Shown: positions 46,399 to 55,204 of the stretch, piece after piece
Numbering within the stretch: position 1 is the stretch's first letter
Layout of the letters: each line of letters opens with the position of its first letter
NCBI GenBank assembly: GCA_945952315.1
Contig: CAMFIE010000008.1
Span: 62,001-126,000, forward strand
Reading direction: 5' to 3'
Source of the DNA: an uncultured Rhizobium sp.
Lineage (GTDB): Bacteria; Pseudomonadota; Alphaproteobacteria; Rhizobiales; Rhizobiaceae
Length of the DNA: 64,000 nucleotides
Position numbers and translations under genes: made by a program
The notes under the pieces: model-generated
What the model was told of the DNA's origin: nothing
Seen by the model: the letters and a program-made list of their open reading frames with translations, nothing else
Database searches by the model: none

Positions 46399-46935
46399 AT
46401 GAACAATGCGGATAGCGGCAAGATCGATCTGGTCTTCGTTGTCGCCGTGTCGGAAAACGGCGTTATCGGGCGGGAAGGGGACATGCCCTGGCAGCTTTCC
46501 ACCGATCTGAAGCGCTTCAAGGCGCTCACCTTCGGGCGTCCGGTGGTGATGGGCCGCAAGACCTTCCGTTCGATCGGCAGGGCCTTGCCGGGCCGCGAGA
46601 ATATCGTGATCACCCGCGATCCGGCTTTTTCCGCCGAGGGCGTGCATGTGGTTGCTTCTGTCGATGCGGCCCTTGACCTTGCTTCGGAATTTGCCCGTCG
46701 CGACGGCATGACCGAGGTGGCGGTGATCGGCGGTGGCGAGATCTATCGCCAGTTGATGGACCGCGTCGATATCCTGCATGTCACCCATGTGGAGGCGGTT
46801 CTGGAAGGGGATACACGCTTTCCTGAAATCGATCCGTCGATCTGGGAATCGGGGCCGGAAGAACGCATTCCGGAAGGCCCGAAGGATACTTATCCCACCC
46901 GGTTCATCACCTATCGGCGCCGCAACCTGCCGTGA
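46399..46935 (+). CDS. folA: Dihydrofolate reductase
   Basis: Reduces dihydrofolate with NADPH. The 178-residue product has the family start VFVVAVSENGVIGREGDMPWQLSTDLKRFKALTFGRPVVMGRKTFRSIGRALPGRENIVITRD. It contains the proton-donor Asp in the DMPWQL loop and the cofactor segment AVIGGGEIYRQLMDRVDILHVTHVEA. ATG 46399 has AAGGAGG 7 bp upstream. A longer frame to 46342 overlaps the end of thyA and was rejected. It forms a thyA-folA operon. Confidence 0.97.
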   Translation: MNNADSGKIDLVFVVAVSENGVIGREGDMPWQLSTDLKRFKALTFGRPVVMGRKTFRSIGRALPGRENIVITRDPAFSAEGVHVVASVDAALDLASEFARRDGMTEVAVIGGGEIYRQLMDRVDILHVTHVEAVLEGDTRFPEIDPSIWESGPEERIPEGPKDTYPTRFITYRRRNLP

Positions 46936-47001
46936 TGCCGGTCAAACTGACGCAGTGCCCCCGAAAATTACGGGTTGTGCAAAATGATTTCCCGCTGCGC
47001 G

Positions 47002-47030
47002 TTGAAAGCGGGGGGATGGATACCTATAAC
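47002..47030 (+). promoter_or_regulatory. Candidate promoter of hflKC
   Basis: TTGAAA (47002-47007) and TATAAC (47025-47030) have exactly 17 bp between them, 67 bp before the hflK start. This is a good match to a housekeeping promoter. Confidence 0.6.
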
Positions 47031-47096
47031 CAGATGCAAGCGAAGAGCTGACGGTCCGTCGGCCTTTTGTCGATAGCAGCTTTTGATGAGGTTTTG

Positions 47097-48218
47097 ATGC
47101 CCTGGAGCAATCAGAATGGCGGCGGCGGCCCTTGGGGCGGCGGCGGTGGTGGTGGAAACGACAAGGGCCCATGGGGTCAGGGTCCCAACCGGCCGCGCGG
47201 CGGCAATGGTGGCCCGCCGGATCTGGATGACATCATCCGCCGCGGGCAGGACAAGCTGAAGGACGTGGTGCCGGGTGGTGTGAATGGCGGTGCCGCCCTT
47301 CTCGCACTCGCTGCCGTGGTGGCCTTCTGGCTGATCCAGTGCGTCTACACGGTTCAGCCGGACGAGCGCGGTGTGGAACTGCGTTTCGGCAAGCCGAAGG
47401 ACGAGGTTTCCATGCCCGGGCTGCATTTCCACATCTGGCCGCTGGAAAGCGTCGAGGTGGTGAAGATCACCGAGCAGCAGCAGAATATCGGTGCCAAGGC
47501 CGCCTCCGGCAATTCGACCGGGCTGATGCTGACCGGCGACCAGAATATCGTGAATGTCCAGTTCTCGGTCCTGTTCACCGTTTCCGATCCGAAGGCGTTC
47601 CTGTTCAATCTGGAAGACCCGATCGAGACGCTGCAGCAGGTATCCGAAAGCGCGATGCGTGAAGTGGTCGGTCGCCGTCCGGCACAGGACATCTTCCGCG
47701 ACAATCGCCAGCAGATCGCGCAGGAAGTGAAGTCGACGATCCAGACGACGATGGACCGCTACAAGTCCGGCATTTCCGTAAACGCACTTGCGATCGAGGA
47801 TGCGGCCCCGCCGCGCGAAGTCTCCAATGCCTTCGATGAAGTGCAGCGCGCCGAGCAGGACGAAAGCCGTTTCGTGGAACTGGCAAACCAGTATTCCAAC
47901 CAGCAGCTTGGTCAGGCCCGTGGTCAGGCCGCGCAGAACCGCGAAGAGGCGCTCGCCTACAAGGATCGCGTGGTGAAGGAAGCCGAAGGTGAAGCCAACC
48001 GCTTCAGCTCGGTCTACGAACAATACAAGAAGGCGCCGGAAGTCACCCGTCAGCGTCTTTATATCGAAACCATGGAACAGGTGCTGAAGAACTCCAAGCG
48101 TGTGGTGGTTGATGGGCAGCAGGGCGTCGTGCCCTACCTGCCGCTGAACGAGATGATCCGTCCGGCAACGCCCAAGCCGCAGCCGCCAGCGCAGCAGCAG
48201 CAGGGAGTAAGCCCATGA
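47097..48218 (+). CDS. hflK: FtsH protease regulator HflK
   Basis: An SPFH/stomatin-family membrane protein that with HflC surrounds and modulates the FtsH protease. The 373 residues start with a Gly/Pro/Asn-rich cytoplasmic tail (about 1-60), then one membrane helix (about 63-83, AALLALAAVVAFWLIQCVYTV). The SPFH domain follows (VQPDERGVELRFGKPKDEVSMPGLHFHIWPLE, then TGDQNIVNVQFSVLFTVSDPKAFLFNLEDP), then a helical region (EAEGEANRFSSVYEQYKKAPEVTRQRLYIETMEQVL). ATG 47097 has GATGAGG upstream. Its stop overlaps the hflC start (ATGA), giving stoichiometric translation. Confidence 0.97.
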   Translation: MPWSNQNGGGGPWGGGGGGGNDKGPWGQGPNRPRGGNGGPPDLDDIIRRGQDKLKDVVPGGVNGGAALLALAAVVAFWLIQCVYTVQPDERGVELRFGKPKDEVSMPGLHFHIWPLESVEVVKITEQQQNIGAKAASGNSTGLMLTGDQNIVNVQFSVLFTVSDPKAFLFNLEDPIETLQQVSESAMREVVGRRPAQDIFRDNRQQIAQEVKSTIQTTMDRYKSGISVNALAIEDAAPPREVSNAFDEVQRAEQDESRFVELANQYSNQQLGQARGQAAQNREEALAYKDRVVKEAEGEANRFSSVYEQYKKAPEVTRQRLYIETMEQVLKNSKRVVVDGQQGVVPYLPLNEMIRPATPKPQPPAQQQQGVSP

Positions 48219-49132
48219 ACAACAACCGTTTTGCCCTGTTGCTGGGCGGTATTGCCGCCGCAGCCATCGTCGCCTATTCCTCGCTTTTCGTGGTGAATGC
48301 CCGTGAGCAGGCGCTGGTACTCCGCTTCGGCCAGATCCGCGACGTGAAGAAAGAGCCGGGTCTCTACTTCAAGCTTCCCTTCGCATTCATGGATGCCGAC
48401 CGGGTGCAATATATCCCGATGCAGGCCCTGCGCTTTGACCTCGACAATATCCGCGTGCAGGTCAAGGGCGGCAAGTTCTACGAGGTGGATGCCTTCGTGG
48501 TATACCGCGTGGCGGATGCCCAGCGTTTCCGCGAAACCGTGTCTGCGGATCGTGAAGCAGCCGAATCGCGGCTTCGCACCCGCCTCGATGCGTCCTTGCG
48601 CCGGGTTTACGGTCTGAGGGACTTCGATGCGGCTCTGTCTGAATCGCGTCAGTCGATGATGGCGGAAGTGAAGAACGACCTGCTGCAGGATGCCCAGTCG
48701 CTCGGGATCACCGTCGATGACGTGCGTATCCGTCGCACGGACCTGACGCAGGAAGTCTCGCAGCAGACCTTCGACCGCATGACGGCCGAGCGTCTTGCTG
48801 AAGCCGAGCTGATCCGTGCCCGAGGCAAGGAAGAAGGCCAGCGCCGCCGCGCAAAGGCGGATCGTCAGGTGGTCGAGCTGATCGCGGATTCGCAGAAGGA
48901 CGCCGAAATCCTGCGCGGTGAAGGCGATGCCGAGCGCAACCGGATCTTCGGTGAGGCCTATGGCAAGGACCCGGAATTCTTCGAATTCTACCGTTCCATG
49001 CGCGCCTACGCGACCGCAATGGGTGCCGATGGCACGACCATGGTGATCACGCCGAATTCGGAATTCTTCCGCTATTTCAACAATTCGGCCGGTGGCGGGG
49101 CCAAGGCAACGCCCGTCGCGCCTGCACAGTAA
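48215..49132 (+). CDS. hflC: FtsH protease regulator HflC
   Basis: The partner of HflK in the inner membrane. The 305 residues have one N-terminal helix (about 6-26, ALLLGGIAAAAIVAYSSLFVV), then the SPFH domain (NAREQALVLRFGQIRDVKKEPGLYFKLPF, then YEVDAFVVYRVADAQRFRETV), and a C-terminal helical part with EGDAERNRIFGEAYGKDPEFFEFYRSMRAY, a signature of HflC. The start overlaps hflK, with GGAG upstream. A terminator-like hairpin follows the stop, and a periplasmic protease gene lies 190 bp further on. Confidence 0.97.
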   Translation: MNNNRFALLLGGIAAAAIVAYSSLFVVNAREQALVLRFGQIRDVKKEPGLYFKLPFAFMDADRVQYIPMQALRFDLDNIRVQVKGGKFYEVDAFVVYRVADAQRFRETVSADREAAESRLRTRLDASLRRVYGLRDFDAALSESRQSMMAEVKNDLLQDAQSLGITVDDVRIRRTDLTQEVSQQTFDRMTAERLAEAELIRARGKEEGQRRRAKADRQVVELIADSQKDAEILRGEGDAERNRIFGEAYGKDPEFFEFYRSMRAYATAMGADGTTMVITPNSEFFRYFNNSAGGGAKATPVAPAQ

Positions 49133-49153
49133 GCGCGGATTCATCATCCCCTG

Positions 49154-49189
49154 AAAGGGCGTGGACGGGAAGCCGCTCCGCGCCCTTTT
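49154..49189 (+). terminator. Terminator after hflC
   Basis: An 8-bp stem, aaagggcg (49154-49161) with cgcccttt (49181-49188), has a 19-base loop that can fold further. A short T-run follows. It lies 22 bp after the hflC stop. Confidence 0.7.
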
Positions 49190-49323
49190 CCTGTTCGATA
49201 CGCCACGAAATCTTCAAGGATTTCGGTGAAAGACGGTTGCGGGCATCGGCACCGCTGCTATGGTCCGGACACTGACGGATGCGGGGCTGCCCGCAGCCTT
49301 CCGAGAGCGAGGTTTGCAAGAGC

Positions 49324-50877
49324 ATGACGGCAAGACGGCACGATTTCCTGTTGCGGCTGGCGCTGAAAGCATCAGCCTTGCTGCTTGCCACATGGCCACT
49401 TGCCCTTGCGGCCTTCCCGGCACAGGCAGGCCAGTCGCTGGCGGCGATGCAGGCCGGGCCTGCCTCCGTTGCCGATCTGGCCGAGGGCCTGCTCGATGCG
49501 GTGGTGAATATCTCGATCTCGCAGAATGTGAAGGATGACGAAGGCTCGCCCGTGCCGCAGGTGCAGGATGGCTCGCCGTTTCAGGACCTGTTCGACGATT
49601 ATTACAAGGGCGATGGCAAGGATGGTGGAAACAGCCACACGGTAACCTCGCTCGGCTCCGGCTTCGTGATCGATCCGGCGGGCTTCATCGTCACGAACAA
49701 TCACGTGATCGAGGGCGCCGATGACATCGAGGTCATTTTCGCCAAGGGCAACAAGCTGAAGGCCAAGCTGATCGGCACCGATCCGAAAACCGACCTCTCG
49801 CTGCTGAAGGTGGAATCGAAGGTGCCGCTGAAATCGGTGAAATTCGGTGATTCCGCCAGGATGCGGATCGGCGACTGGGTGATGGCCATCGGCAACCCGT
49901 TCGGCCTTGGCGGTTCGGTGACCGTCGGCATCATTTCCGCGCGCGGGCGCAATATCAATGCCGGGCCCTATGACAATTTCATCCAGACGGATGCGGCGAT
50001 CAACAAGGGCAATTCCGGCGGTCCGCTGTTCAACATGCAGGGTGAGGTGATCGGCATCAATACCGCGATCATTTCGCCAAGCGGCGGCTCGATCGGCATC
50101 GGCTTTTCCGTGCCGTCGGAAATCGCGGTCAATGTGGTCGACCAGCTGAAGCAGTTCGGGGAGACCCGGCGCGGCTGGCTCGGCGTGCGCGTGCAGCCGG
50201 TGACGGACGATATCGCCGAAAGCCTCGGCATGGATGGCGCGCGCGGGGCGCTCGTTTCCGGCCTCGTCAAGGGCGGGCCGGTGGAAAACGGGCCGATAAA
50301 GACCGGCGACGTGATTGTCAGCTTCGACGGCAAGCCGATTGGCGAAATGCGTGACCTGCTGCGCATCGTGGCGGAAAGCCCGATGGACAAGCAGGTTGAG
50401 GTCGGGGTGATCCGCGATGGCAAGCCGCTGACGCTTTCGGTCAAGCTCGGCCGCCTTGAGGATCAACCCGATCAGCCGGTGACCGCCGATCCGCAATCCA
50501 AGCTTGATGGTGGTGACGAACCGGCGCAGCCGGACGCGAATTCCGCGCCGAAGCCGGATGATCCGGCAGGCAATGCGACGGTGGATGTGCTCGGCATGAC
50601 CTTGTCCACGCTCGATGAAAAGATGCGGTCCGACTATGGCATCGACAAGGATGTGAAGGGTGCGCTGATCACCGCGATTGCCGATGGCTCACCGGCTCTC
50701 TCCAAGGGACTGGAAGAGGGCGATGTCATCATCGAGGTCGCGCAGAGTGCCGTCAGCGATGGAAAAGCCGTGGCGGACAAGATTGCCGAGCTGAAACAGC
50801 AGGGCAGGCGCAACGCGCTGATGCTGGTCGCCTCGCCAAATGGCGATCTTCGAACGGTTGCCCTGTCGCTCGAATAG
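49324..50877 (+). CDS. DegP/HtrA-type periplasmic serine protease
   Basis: A periplasmic protease-chaperone of 517 residues. A signal peptide (about 1-35; LRLALKASALLLATWPLALAAFPAQAG) precedes the trypsin-like domain with the triad His in VTNNHVIEGADDIEV, Asp in DPKTDLSLLKV and Ser in INKGNSGGPLFN. Two PDZ domains follow (RGWLGVRVQPVTDDIAESLGMDG; then a second ending GDVIIEVAQSAVSDGKAVADKI), with an acidic Asp/Pro-rich linker between them. This matches DegP/DegQ/Do proteases that degrade misfolded envelope proteins. ATG 49324 is chosen because it puts the signal peptide at the N-terminus. It sits downstream of hflKC, also quality-control genes. Confidence 0.95.
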   Translation: MTARRHDFLLRLALKASALLLATWPLALAAFPAQAGQSLAAMQAGPASVADLAEGLLDAVVNISISQNVKDDEGSPVPQVQDGSPFQDLFDDYYKGDGKDGGNSHTVTSLGSGFVIDPAGFIVTNNHVIEGADDIEVIFAKGNKLKAKLIGTDPKTDLSLLKVESKVPLKSVKFGDSARMRIGDWVMAIGNPFGLGGSVTVGIISARGRNINAGPYDNFIQTDAAINKGNSGGPLFNMQGEVIGINTAIISPSGGSIGIGFSVPSEIAVNVVDQLKQFGETRRGWLGVRVQPVTDDIAESLGMDGARGALVSGLVKGGPVENGPIKTGDVIVSFDGKPIGEMRDLLRIVAESPMDKQVEVGVIRDGKPLTLSVKLGRLEDQPDQPVTADPQSKLDGGDEPAQPDANSAPKPDDPAGNATVDVLGMTLSTLDEKMRSDYGIDKDVKGALITAIADGSPALSKGLEEGDVIIEVAQSAVSDGKAVADKIAELKQQGRRNALMLVASPNGDLRTVALSLE

Positions 50878-50885
50878 AGCGATCT

Positions 50886-51773
50886 TTACGCCACGAAATC
50901 GTGGCGGCGATAGCCTTGCATATAGAGCAGGGCCGTGAGGTCCCCGTGATCGATGCGGATGCGGGCCTGCGCGGCGACCGAAGGCTTGGCGTGCAGCGCG
51001 ACGCCCGAACCGGCCAGCTGGATCATCGCAAGATCATTGGCGCCATCGCCGACGGCAATCGCATCGGCGGTCGTGATCCCGAGCCTGCCGGTGAGCTGCA
51101 GCAGCGCCTGCGCTTTCGCTTCCTTGCCGAGGATCGTTTCTGAAACTTCGCCCAGCAGTTTGCCATTTTCATGCAGAAGCGCGTTGGCGCGATGCTCGTC
51201 AAAGCCGATCATGGCGGCGACGGGGCCGGTGAACAGGGTGAAGCCGCCGGAAACCAGCGCCGCATAGCCGCCCTTGGCCTGCATCGTCTTCACCAGTTCC
51301 CGTCCGCCGGGGGTGAGGGTGATGCGGGTGCGGATCACCTCGTCCACGACCGAAACGGGAAGCCCCTTCAGCAGCGCCACGCGCTCGCGCAGTGCCGGTT
51401 CAAAGGCGATCTCGCCATTCATGGCGCGGGCGGTGATCTTCGACACTTCGTCCTTGAGGCCCACTTCCGCTGCCAACTCGTCGATGCATTCCTGGCCGAT
51501 CATGGTCGAATCCATGTCCGCGATCAGAAGCGTCTTGCGGCGGGTTTCTGCCTCCTGAATGACGATATCGACCGGCAGGTCGGCCAAAAGACGGGCAAGC
51601 GTCCCATGCGCCTCGGCCCGGTCGCTGCCGTCCGTCAGCGGAATATCGCAGGCGATGCCATCGGCCAGCCAATAGAGGTTTGCGGCACCGATTGCCCGCG
51701 CGGCCTTTTCCCCGAGAGAAGGAGAGAGTACAGGGTTGAGCGGATTGGCAATCAGCGTGGCGACCAAGGCCAT
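50886..51773 (-). CDS. serB: Phosphoserine phosphatase
   Basis: The last step of serine synthesis. The 295 residues contain an N-terminal ~75-residue regulatory extension, then the HAD core: DxDST nucleophile motif in LLIADMDSTMIGQECIDELA (about 85-104), motif II in ALVSGGFTLFT, and motif III with GDGANDLAMI. HAD phosphatases of this type also often act on phosphothreonine. ATG 51773 is divergent from miaA with only 18 bp between starts, so the two promoters must overlap or lie inside each other's genes. The frame upstream of 51773 is antisense to miaA and was rejected. Convergent with the protease gene (8-bp gap). Confidence 0.96.
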   Translation of the reverse strand: MALVATLIANPLNPVLSPSLGEKAARAIGAANLYWLADGIACDIPLTDGSDRAEAHGTLARLLADLPVDIVIQEAETRRKTLLIADMDSTMIGQECIDELAAEVGLKDEVSKITARAMNGEIAFEPALRERVALLKGLPVSVVDEVIRTRITLTPGGRELVKTMQAKGGYAALVSGGFTLFTGPVAAMIGFDEHRANALLHENGKLLGEVSETILGKEAKAQALLQLTGRLGITTADAIAVGDGANDLAMIQLAGSGVALHAKPSVAAQARIRIDHGDLTALLYMQGYRRHDFVA

Positions 51774-51791
51774 GGCAGGAACCCTTTGCAG

Positions 51792-52673
51792 ATGACAGAA
51801 GACGCGATCCTGATAACCGGGCCGACCGCCAGCGGCAAGTCTGCTCTCGCAATCAAATGGGCGCGCGAGACGAAGGGTGTGGTCATCAATGCCGACAGCA
51901 TGCAGGTCTACGATACGCTGCGCATCCTCACTGCCCGGCCTTCGGATGAGGATATGCAGGGCATTCCCCATCACCTCTATGGCCATGTGCCAGCCGATAC
52001 TGCCTATTCCACCGGTCTGTGGCTGAAGGACATATCCGCGCTTCTTAAGCAGCTGAAACGGGACGGCGTGATGCCGGTGATCGTCGGTGGCACGGGGCTT
52101 TATTTCCGCGCCTTGACGGAGGGTCTCTCCGACATGCCGGAGGTGCCGGACGATCTCCGCCAGAGCTTGCGGGCGCGGATGGCGGAGGAAGGCAGTGCTG
52201 CGCTCCATGCCGAATTGCAGCACGTTGATCCGGAAACCGCCGCGCGGCTTCAGCCCGGAGATGGCCAGCGCATCCTGCGCGCGCTTGAAATCCATGCCGT
52301 ATCGGGAAAGCCGCTGTCCAGCTTCCAGAACCGGCCGGGCAGGGGTGTGCTGCGCGCGGACGCCTGCCGGAAAATTGTCGTGCTGCCGGATCGCACGAAG
52401 CTTGCCGAGCGGATCGACCGCCGCTTCCGCGAGATGCTGGAAACCGGGGCAATCGAAGAGGCAAAGACGCTGCTTTCGCGCCATCTTTCGCCGCAACTGC
52501 CGGTGATGAAGGCGATTGGCGTGCCGGAAATCGCAAGCCTGCTCGCAGGCGACATGACCATGGCAGAAGTGATCGAACGCGGTTCGGCTGCCACGCGGCA
52601 ATATGCCAAGCGGCAGATGACCTGGTTTCGCAACCAGATGGACGAGAGCTGGGAGCGGATCAATCCCGCCTGA
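51792..52673 (+). CDS. miaA: tRNA dimethylallyltransferase
   Basis: Adds a dimethylallyl group to A37 of tRNAs that read UNN codons. The 293 residues carry the Walker A ILITGPTASGKSALA (about 6-20), the INADSMQVYDTLRILTARPSDED signature, PVIVGGTGLYFRALTEGL, and the tRNA-binding region SRHLSPQLPVMKAIGVPEI ... TRQYAKRQMTWFRNQ. ATG 51792 has a weak AGGA 11 bp upstream. Its 3' end overlaps the convergent HerA-like ATPase gene by 14 bp. Divergent from serB. Confidence 0.97.
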   Translation: MTEDAILITGPTASGKSALAIKWARETKGVVINADSMQVYDTLRILTARPSDEDMQGIPHHLYGHVPADTAYSTGLWLKDISALLKQLKRDGVMPVIVGGTGLYFRALTEGLSDMPEVPDDLRQSLRARMAEEGSAALHAELQHVDPETAARLQPGDGQRILRALEIHAVSGKPLSSFQNRPGRGVLRADACRKIVVLPDRTKLAERIDRRFREMLETGAIEEAKTLLSRHLSPQLPVMKAIGVPEIASLLAGDMTMAEVIERGSAATRQYAKRQMTWFRNQMDESWERINPA

Positions 52674-54801
52674 GACTGCTTAGCGGTTTGCGCAGGATGC
52701 TTTCGCGCAGCGATACGCGGTCTGCGCTTCGGGATTCTCCACCGTGGTCATGACCACCGGACGGCGCGGCATAGCGCAGCGGCGGCGGTTCCTGATGGTC
52801 GGCAAAAACCGGCGGTGAACGGAACACGTTCGGCTGGCCGAAACCCGGGCGCGCCTGTTCCGGACCCGGCTCCCGCGTCGGATCCGTCGTGCGCCGGAGG
52901 ACGGAAGGTCGTGGCTGCTGCTGTTGCTGAGGGTCAGTGCGGCCCATGCCCGGATTTGGCAACATGTCGGCGCGGTAAGGCTCGTTCTCGGCTCCGGCGG
53001 TCGCCCAGCTGAAGCCCGCATTCTCGAGATGATTGTGCGGCTGGAACCCGTCGAATTCCTGACCGTCCTCAAAACCGTCTTCCGCAGACGTAGCCCCGCC
53101 GTTCTGGAAGGCCTTGAGGCCGTTGGAATCGATGGGCGAGACGGCGCGCATGCGCGCGACCACCAGCCGGAGATCGACATTGTCCGGCGTATCGTCGGCC
53201 TTGTAGCTCTCGATATTGCCGTTCGCCTTCGGCAGATAGGCGAGAGGTACGCGCTCGAAACGCATGCGCATCGGCACGGCGATGGCTTCCCCGAAGGCAA
53301 TTGCCTCGCCATTGCCGATCGAGGCGATGAAATTCGTCACCGAAGCGGTGGAATTCGGGATGGCGGCGCGGATGATGTCCTTGTCCTTTTCATTGGCAAG
53401 GCGCATCGCAAAAAGCGTCGAGCACTGGGACAGGATCGTCTGGTCAAGTTCGCCCGGACGCTGGGTGATGATGCCGAGCGAGACACCGTATTTACGGCCT
53501 TCCTTGGCAATACGGGCAATGGCCTGACGGGTCGGGATGAAGCCGAGATTGGGATCGGCGGGCACGTAACGGTGCGCCTCTTCGCAGACCACCAGCATGT
53601 GAATGCCGCCGTCGCTCCACAGCGCGATTTCAAAGGCCATGCGGCACAGCACCGAGGCGACCGAATTCACCACCTCGGATGGAATGCCGGAAAGCTGGAA
53701 GGTGCTGATCGGCCTACCATGTCCCGGCACGCGGAAGATATGGGCAATCGTCTCGGTGATCGTGTCGGTGATCGTGTTGTTCGAGAACATGAAATGGTAG
53801 CGCGGATCATTGATCGCGGCGATGACGCGCATCTTCAGCGACCGCAGAACCGGCTTTTCCGAACGCCCTTCAAGGCGGCCGATACGTTCATCGATGGCGG
53901 CGAGCAGGTCGGCCATGCGGTAGGGCACCGGCGTATCCGCCGTGATCGAGCTTTTCTCGTTCTGCCGGCGCATCAGGCCGTTGTCGGTGTTCCCCTTGAA
54001 GCTCTTCTTGGCCTCGGGAATGACGTCGCGCAGGATATCGAGCTCTTCCGGGACGGCGGGACGGCCGCGGAACACCACTTCTGCAAATTCTTCCAGCCGC
54101 ATCAGCCAGAAGGGCAGGTCGAGCGTATCGGTATCGATCACCACCGCATCATCCGGGAAGGCGGCAGCAAATTCATTGTGCGGATCAAGGATCAGCACGC
54201 GCAGCTTCGGATCGGACTTGATTGCCTTGTGCAGCAGAAGCGAAATGGCCGTGGACTTGCCGACGCCGGTTGAACCCACCACCGCGAAATGCTTGGACAG
54301 CATAGACGGGATGTGAATGGTCGCGTCGACACTTTCATCCTGCGAGACGCTGCCGATACGCACATTTTCCGTCTTGTTGCTGGCATAGATGCATTCGAGG
54401 TCCGAACCGCGGATGCGATGGGCGACCGAACCAAGATAGGGATAGCAGGAAATGCCGGTCGAGAAATCTTCCGTGCCGTCCTCATGCACGCGCACTTCGC
54501 CCAGAAGCTCCACATCCACGAAGAAATGATTGTCGCCGCGCTCTGCCCAATGCTGCTCTTCCATCTGCATGGAATAGCACATGGCGACCACACGATTGCG
54601 CCCGACACTGATGGAAATGAGCCGTCCGACCGACCAGAGTTCGGTCAGATTTGTGGCGCCATGTTCGACAATGGCTGAGATCGTTGCCCGCGAGCCATTG
54701 CACGAGACGACACGGCCCAGGAACCGATTGCCAGGTTTTTGAACGTCTCTGCGGTCATCATCCTGCATATGGGTCGCTTCTGAACTCGACGTCATCGGCA
54801 T
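52660..54801 (-). CDS. HerA-like ATPase (DUF87 family), long C-terminal tail
   Basis: A FtsK/HerA-type P-loop ATPase of about 713 residues. The N-terminal ~110 residues are a barrel like HerA's HAS domain (RFLGRVVSCNGSRATISAIVEHG). The DUF87 core has Walker A VVGSTGVGKSTAISLLLHKA and LRVLILDPHNEFAAAFPDD, and further on Walker B HMLVVCEEAHRYVPADPNLGF. The remaining ~200 C-terminal residues are polar, Gly/Pro/Gln/Arg-rich and probably disordered. Bacterial relatives often act with NurA nuclease, but no nuclease gene is adjacent. The role is unknown; DNA translocation is likely. ATG 54801 or 54795 are both possible. The 5' end is divergent from the ilv leader, and the 3' end overlaps miaA by 14 bp. 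Confidence 0.88.
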   Translation of the reverse strand: MPMTSSSEATHMQDDDRRDVQKPGNRFLGRVVSCNGSRATISAIVEHGATNLTELWSVGRLISISVGRNRVVAMCYSMQMEEQHWAERGDNHFFVDVELLGEVRVHEDGTEDFSTGISCYPYLGSVAHRIRGSDLECIYASNKTENVRIGSVSQDESVDATIHIPSMLSKHFAVVGSTGVGKSTAISLLLHKAIKSDPKLRVLILDPHNEFAAAFPDDAVVIDTDTLDLPFWLMRLEEFAEVVFRGRPAVPEELDILRDVIPEAKKSFKGNTDNGLMRRQNEKSSITADTPVPYRMADLLAAIDERIGRLEGRSEKPVLRSLKMRVIAAINDPRYHFMFSNNTITDTITETIAHIFRVPGHGRPISTFQLSGIPSEVVNSVASVLCRMAFEIALWSDGGIHMLVVCEEAHRYVPADPNLGFIPTRQAIARIAKEGRKYGVSLGIITQRPGELDQTILSQCSTLFAMRLANEKDKDIIRAAIPNSTASVTNFIASIGNGEAIAFGEAIAVPMRMRFERVPLAYLPKANGNIESYKADDTPDNVDLRLVVARMRAVSPIDSNGLKAFQNGGATSAEDGFEDGQEFDGFQPHNHLENAGFSWATAGAENEPYRADMLPNPGMGRTDPQQQQQPRPSVLRRTTDPTREPGPEQARPGFGQPNVFRSPPVFADHQEPPPLRYAAPSGGHDHGGESRSADRVSLRESILRKPLSSLRRD

Positions 54802-54979
54802 TCTACTCACCCTGTCATGGGACAACGAAAGATCCCGGCAGCCAGCCGGATCTTGCGCGGGATACACCCGTTTGAAACGTCAAGTTTAGGCCAGTAGCAT
54901 TAACAAGAGGTGTAGGTGGAATTAATCATAATCCATTACGGCTCGCGGACAGGCACTCCGGATAATCCGCATCGGCTTG

Positions 54980-55006
54980 TTGACTGGGGGCAGATTTGTG
55001 TCTAAC
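54980..55006 (+). promoter_or_regulatory. Candidate ilv operon promoter
   Basis: TTGACT (54980-54985) and TCTAAC (55001-55006) are 15 bp apart, slightly short of the usual 17. They lie 11 bp before the leader peptide start. Confidence 0.4.
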
Positions 55007-55016
55007 ACTTCCGCCC

Positions 55017-55073
55017 ATGAAAAATTTTGCACTTCTTATTGTGGTGGGACCGCGCATGGGCAGGATGGTGTAA
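55017..55073 (+). CDS. ilvL: ilv leader peptide
   Basis: An 18-codon frame, ATG 55017 to TAA 55071-55073. The peptide contains consecutive codons for Leu6, Leu7, Ile8, Val9 and Val10, the three branched-chain amino acids made by the operon. This is what a translational attenuation control peptide should look like: the ribosome stalls on these codons when charged Leu, Ile or Val tRNA is scarce. No strong ribosome-binding site is visible, which is common for leaders. The peptide itself needs no function. The next gene, ilvB, starts 131 bp downstream, after the hairpins. Confidence 0.85.
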   Translation: MKNFALLIVVGPRMGRMV

Positions 55074-55131
55074 CCATCCGGCATTTGCCACCCATGCGCG
55101 AAACGACAGGCTCCTAAAGGAGCCTTTTTTT
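55051..55131 (+). promoter_or_regulatory. ilvB attenuator: pause hairpin and terminator
   Basis: A perfect 10-bp stem joins cgcgcatggg (55051-55060) to cccatgcgcg (55091-55100), enclosing a further stem ggatgg/ccatcc (55063-55068, 55074-55079). Next comes the terminator aggctcc/ggagcct (55108-55114, 55119-55125) with loop TAAA and seven T's. The Leu/Ile/Val codons lie just before the first stem, so a stalled ribosome would disturb it. The antiterminator pairing partner is not clear from sequence alone. Confidence 0.82.
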
Positions 55132-55204
55132 ATGTCCCAATTCAGGCTATTAGGCCATCAACCTCCGGGATGCGAACCCGGCACATCAAAAAGCGGAACC
55201 AGGC

